A program made the translations under genes and the position numbers. DNA of 64,000 nt from Alkalibacillus almallahensis (GTDB taxonomy: Bacteria; Bacillota; Bacilli; Bacillales; Alkalibacillaceae), in assembly GCF_011761495.1 (NCBI RefSeq), contig NZ_JAASRU010000002.1, positions 1 to 64,000 on the forward strand, given 5' to 3'. Numbering within the stretch: the first letter of the stretch is position 1; every line of letters starts with the position of its first letter. This document shows, piece by piece, positions 63,104 to 64,000 of this stretch. The notes beneath the pieces were generated by a model that saw nothing but the letters and a program-made list of their open reading frames with translations, did not search any database and had not been told where the DNA came from.

Positions 63104-63733
63104 TTGGTTGATTGGATCGTATTGGTGATATTAATAAGCTTCGCTGTTAGTTTTGATAGCTTTTTTTTCGGGTTAACTTATCAATTGCGCCGTATTAAGC
63201 TACCAGTTACGAGCATTGTTATGATTGGATTAGTAACAGCGATTAGCTTTCTAATTGGTCACATATTAGGTCAAGGTGTATTTGTTACGATACCGAGTTT
63301 ATCAGAAGTACTAGGTGGTATCATTTTTGTTGCGATTGGAACATGGGTAATCTGGCAATGGGTAAGAGAACAAAAGGAAAAAGTAGCTAATCATACGCAT
63401 TCATTTCAATCATTTAATTGGAAGACGATTTGGGAGATTATGAAACAACCGCAAATAGCAGACCGTGACCAATCTGGTGCGATAACAGGGTTAGAAGCTA
63501 TTATGGTAGCCGTTGCCTTATCATTGGATTCATTCGCAAGTGGAATAGGATCGGCTTTTGTTTCCATTCCAATCATTTTGGCAGCTATCATGATCGGTCT
63601 ATTTTCAGTCTTGTTTTTGCTTAGCGGGTTAATATGTGGTAGGTGGTTTCAAAAGTTCGACTGGATCCATGCTCTCTCATTTTTACCTGGCCTGATTTTA
63701 ATTAGCTTAGGATTTTGGAATTTTTTAAGATAG
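63104..63733 (+). CDS. ytaF: Sporulation membrane protein YtaF
   Basis: A 209-residue membrane protein of the YtaF/MntP-like family, with six predicted helices in two halves. Each half carries a matching motif: SFAVSFDSFFFGLTYQLRR in the first and AVALSLDSFASGIGSAF in the second, showing an internal duplication. Cation transport is suggested by MntP similarity but unproven. It starts with TTG at 63104, 9 bases after AAAGGAG. coaE follows after 10 bases. The same order, mutM-ytaF-coaE, is found in B. subtilis. Confidence 0.9.
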   Translation: MVDWIVLVILISFAVSFDSFFFGLTYQLRRIKLPVTSIVMIGLVTAISFLIGHILGQGVFVTIPSLSEVLGGIIFVAIGTWVIWQWVREQKEKVANHTHSFQSFNWKTIWEIMKQPQIADRDQSGAITGLEAIMVAVALSLDSFASGIGSAFVSIPIILAAIMIGLFSVLFLLSGLICGRWFQKFDWIHALSFLPGLILISLGFWNFLR

Positions 63734-63743
63734 GAGTTTTACG

Positions 63744-64000
63744 ATGAGTTTAGTAGTAGGATTAACTGGTAGTATTGCAACAGGGAAGTCGACAATTTCT
63801 AATATGTTTGAAGATTGGCATATCCCCGTTATTGACGCAGACTTAATTTCCAGACAAGTAGTAGAAATCGGGGAGCCAGCCTATCAACAAATCGTTGAAA
63901 CATTTGGTGAGGATATATTACATGAAGACCGAACATTAAATCGCCAAGCGCTAGGGGCTATTGTGTTTAAAGATGAGGCAGAACGAAAGAAATTAAATCA
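63744..64000 (+). CDS. coaE: Dephospho-CoA kinase CoaE (cut by the window end)
   Basis: The first 85 residues of dephospho-CoA kinase, the last step of CoA synthesis. The ATP loop is VVGLTGSIATGKSTISNMFE. VIDADLISRQVVEIGEPAYQ is the CoA-side motif. The gene starts at the ATG at 63744, with TAGGAG 7 bases upstream, and runs past the window edge. Family is clear from the P-loop and DAD motif; the rest is not visible. Confidence 0.92.
   Translation, partial: MSLVVGLTGSIATGKSTISNMFEDWHIPVIDADLISRQVVEIGEPAYQQIVETFGEDILHEDRTLNRQALGAIVFKDEAERKKLN

Overview
The window is a stretch of chromosomal core genome from an endospore-forming, low-GC, Gram-positive bacterium of the family Bacillaceae. Gene order closely follows the Bacillus subtilis segment from aroA-ccpA through ytxJ, tyrS, rpsD, ezrA, thiI, ytoI, dnaE, acc, pfk-pyk, citZ-icd-mdh, phoPR, polA, mutM and ytaF to coaE. 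An alpha/beta SASP, GerW/YtfJ, YtrH, YtrI and YtaF point to spore formation. Glu/Asp-rich surface proteins and a MotP/MotS sodium-type stator suggest a moderately halophilic or alkaliphilic relative (for example near Halobacillus, Filobacillus, Piscibacillus or Alkalibacillus). That placement is inference, and no species is claimed.

Layout: 1-13.3 kb holds redox, metal and carbon control (brxC, mntR, an FtsA-like protein, aroA, ccpA, motPS, the acuABC acetylation operon and a large class A PBP with a 12-residue-repeat tail). 13.3-22.5 kb holds T-box-controlled tyrS, a peptide-type lipoprotein, a UPF0182 membrane protein, a divergent MurE-type ligase, rpsD with an S4-type leader, and ytsP. 22.6-33.5 kb holds the division and sulfur-transfer genes (refZ, ezrA with a small membrane protein, nifZ-thiI), the SASP, ytcJ, ytfI-ytfJ, ytxK, an EcsC protein and a Usp. 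33.6-45.3 kb holds an SDR, ald, an M24 peptidase, ytkL, ytoI, ytpI, nrnA, the ytrHI sporulation genes and dnaE. 45.3-64 kb is central metabolism (malic enzyme, accDA, pfkA-pyk, citZ-icd-mdh) followed by phoPR, polA, mutM, ytaF and a coaE cut by the window edge.

The genes form linked circuits. CcpA, citZ-icd-mdh, ald, malic enzyme, pfkA-pyk and accDA set carbon flow. AcuA/AcuC would reversibly acetylate acetyl-CoA synthetase, but acsA, normally beside acuA, is absent here. NifZ supplies sulfur to ThiI. RefZ, EzrA, the FtsA-like protein, the PBP and the MurE-like ligase concern division and wall synthesis.

The clearest non-genic signal is a pair of about 146-bp GC-rich intergenic elements (37673-37818 and 47253-47397). 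They have near-perfect inverted ends, an extended nested hairpin, and three base-pair-preserving double substitutions between the copies, so a folded structure appears to be under selection. No prophage, insertion sequence, CRISPR array, rRNA or tRNA was seen. Several starts were moved inward from the longest open frame on ribosome-binding-site spacing and recalled family N-termini.
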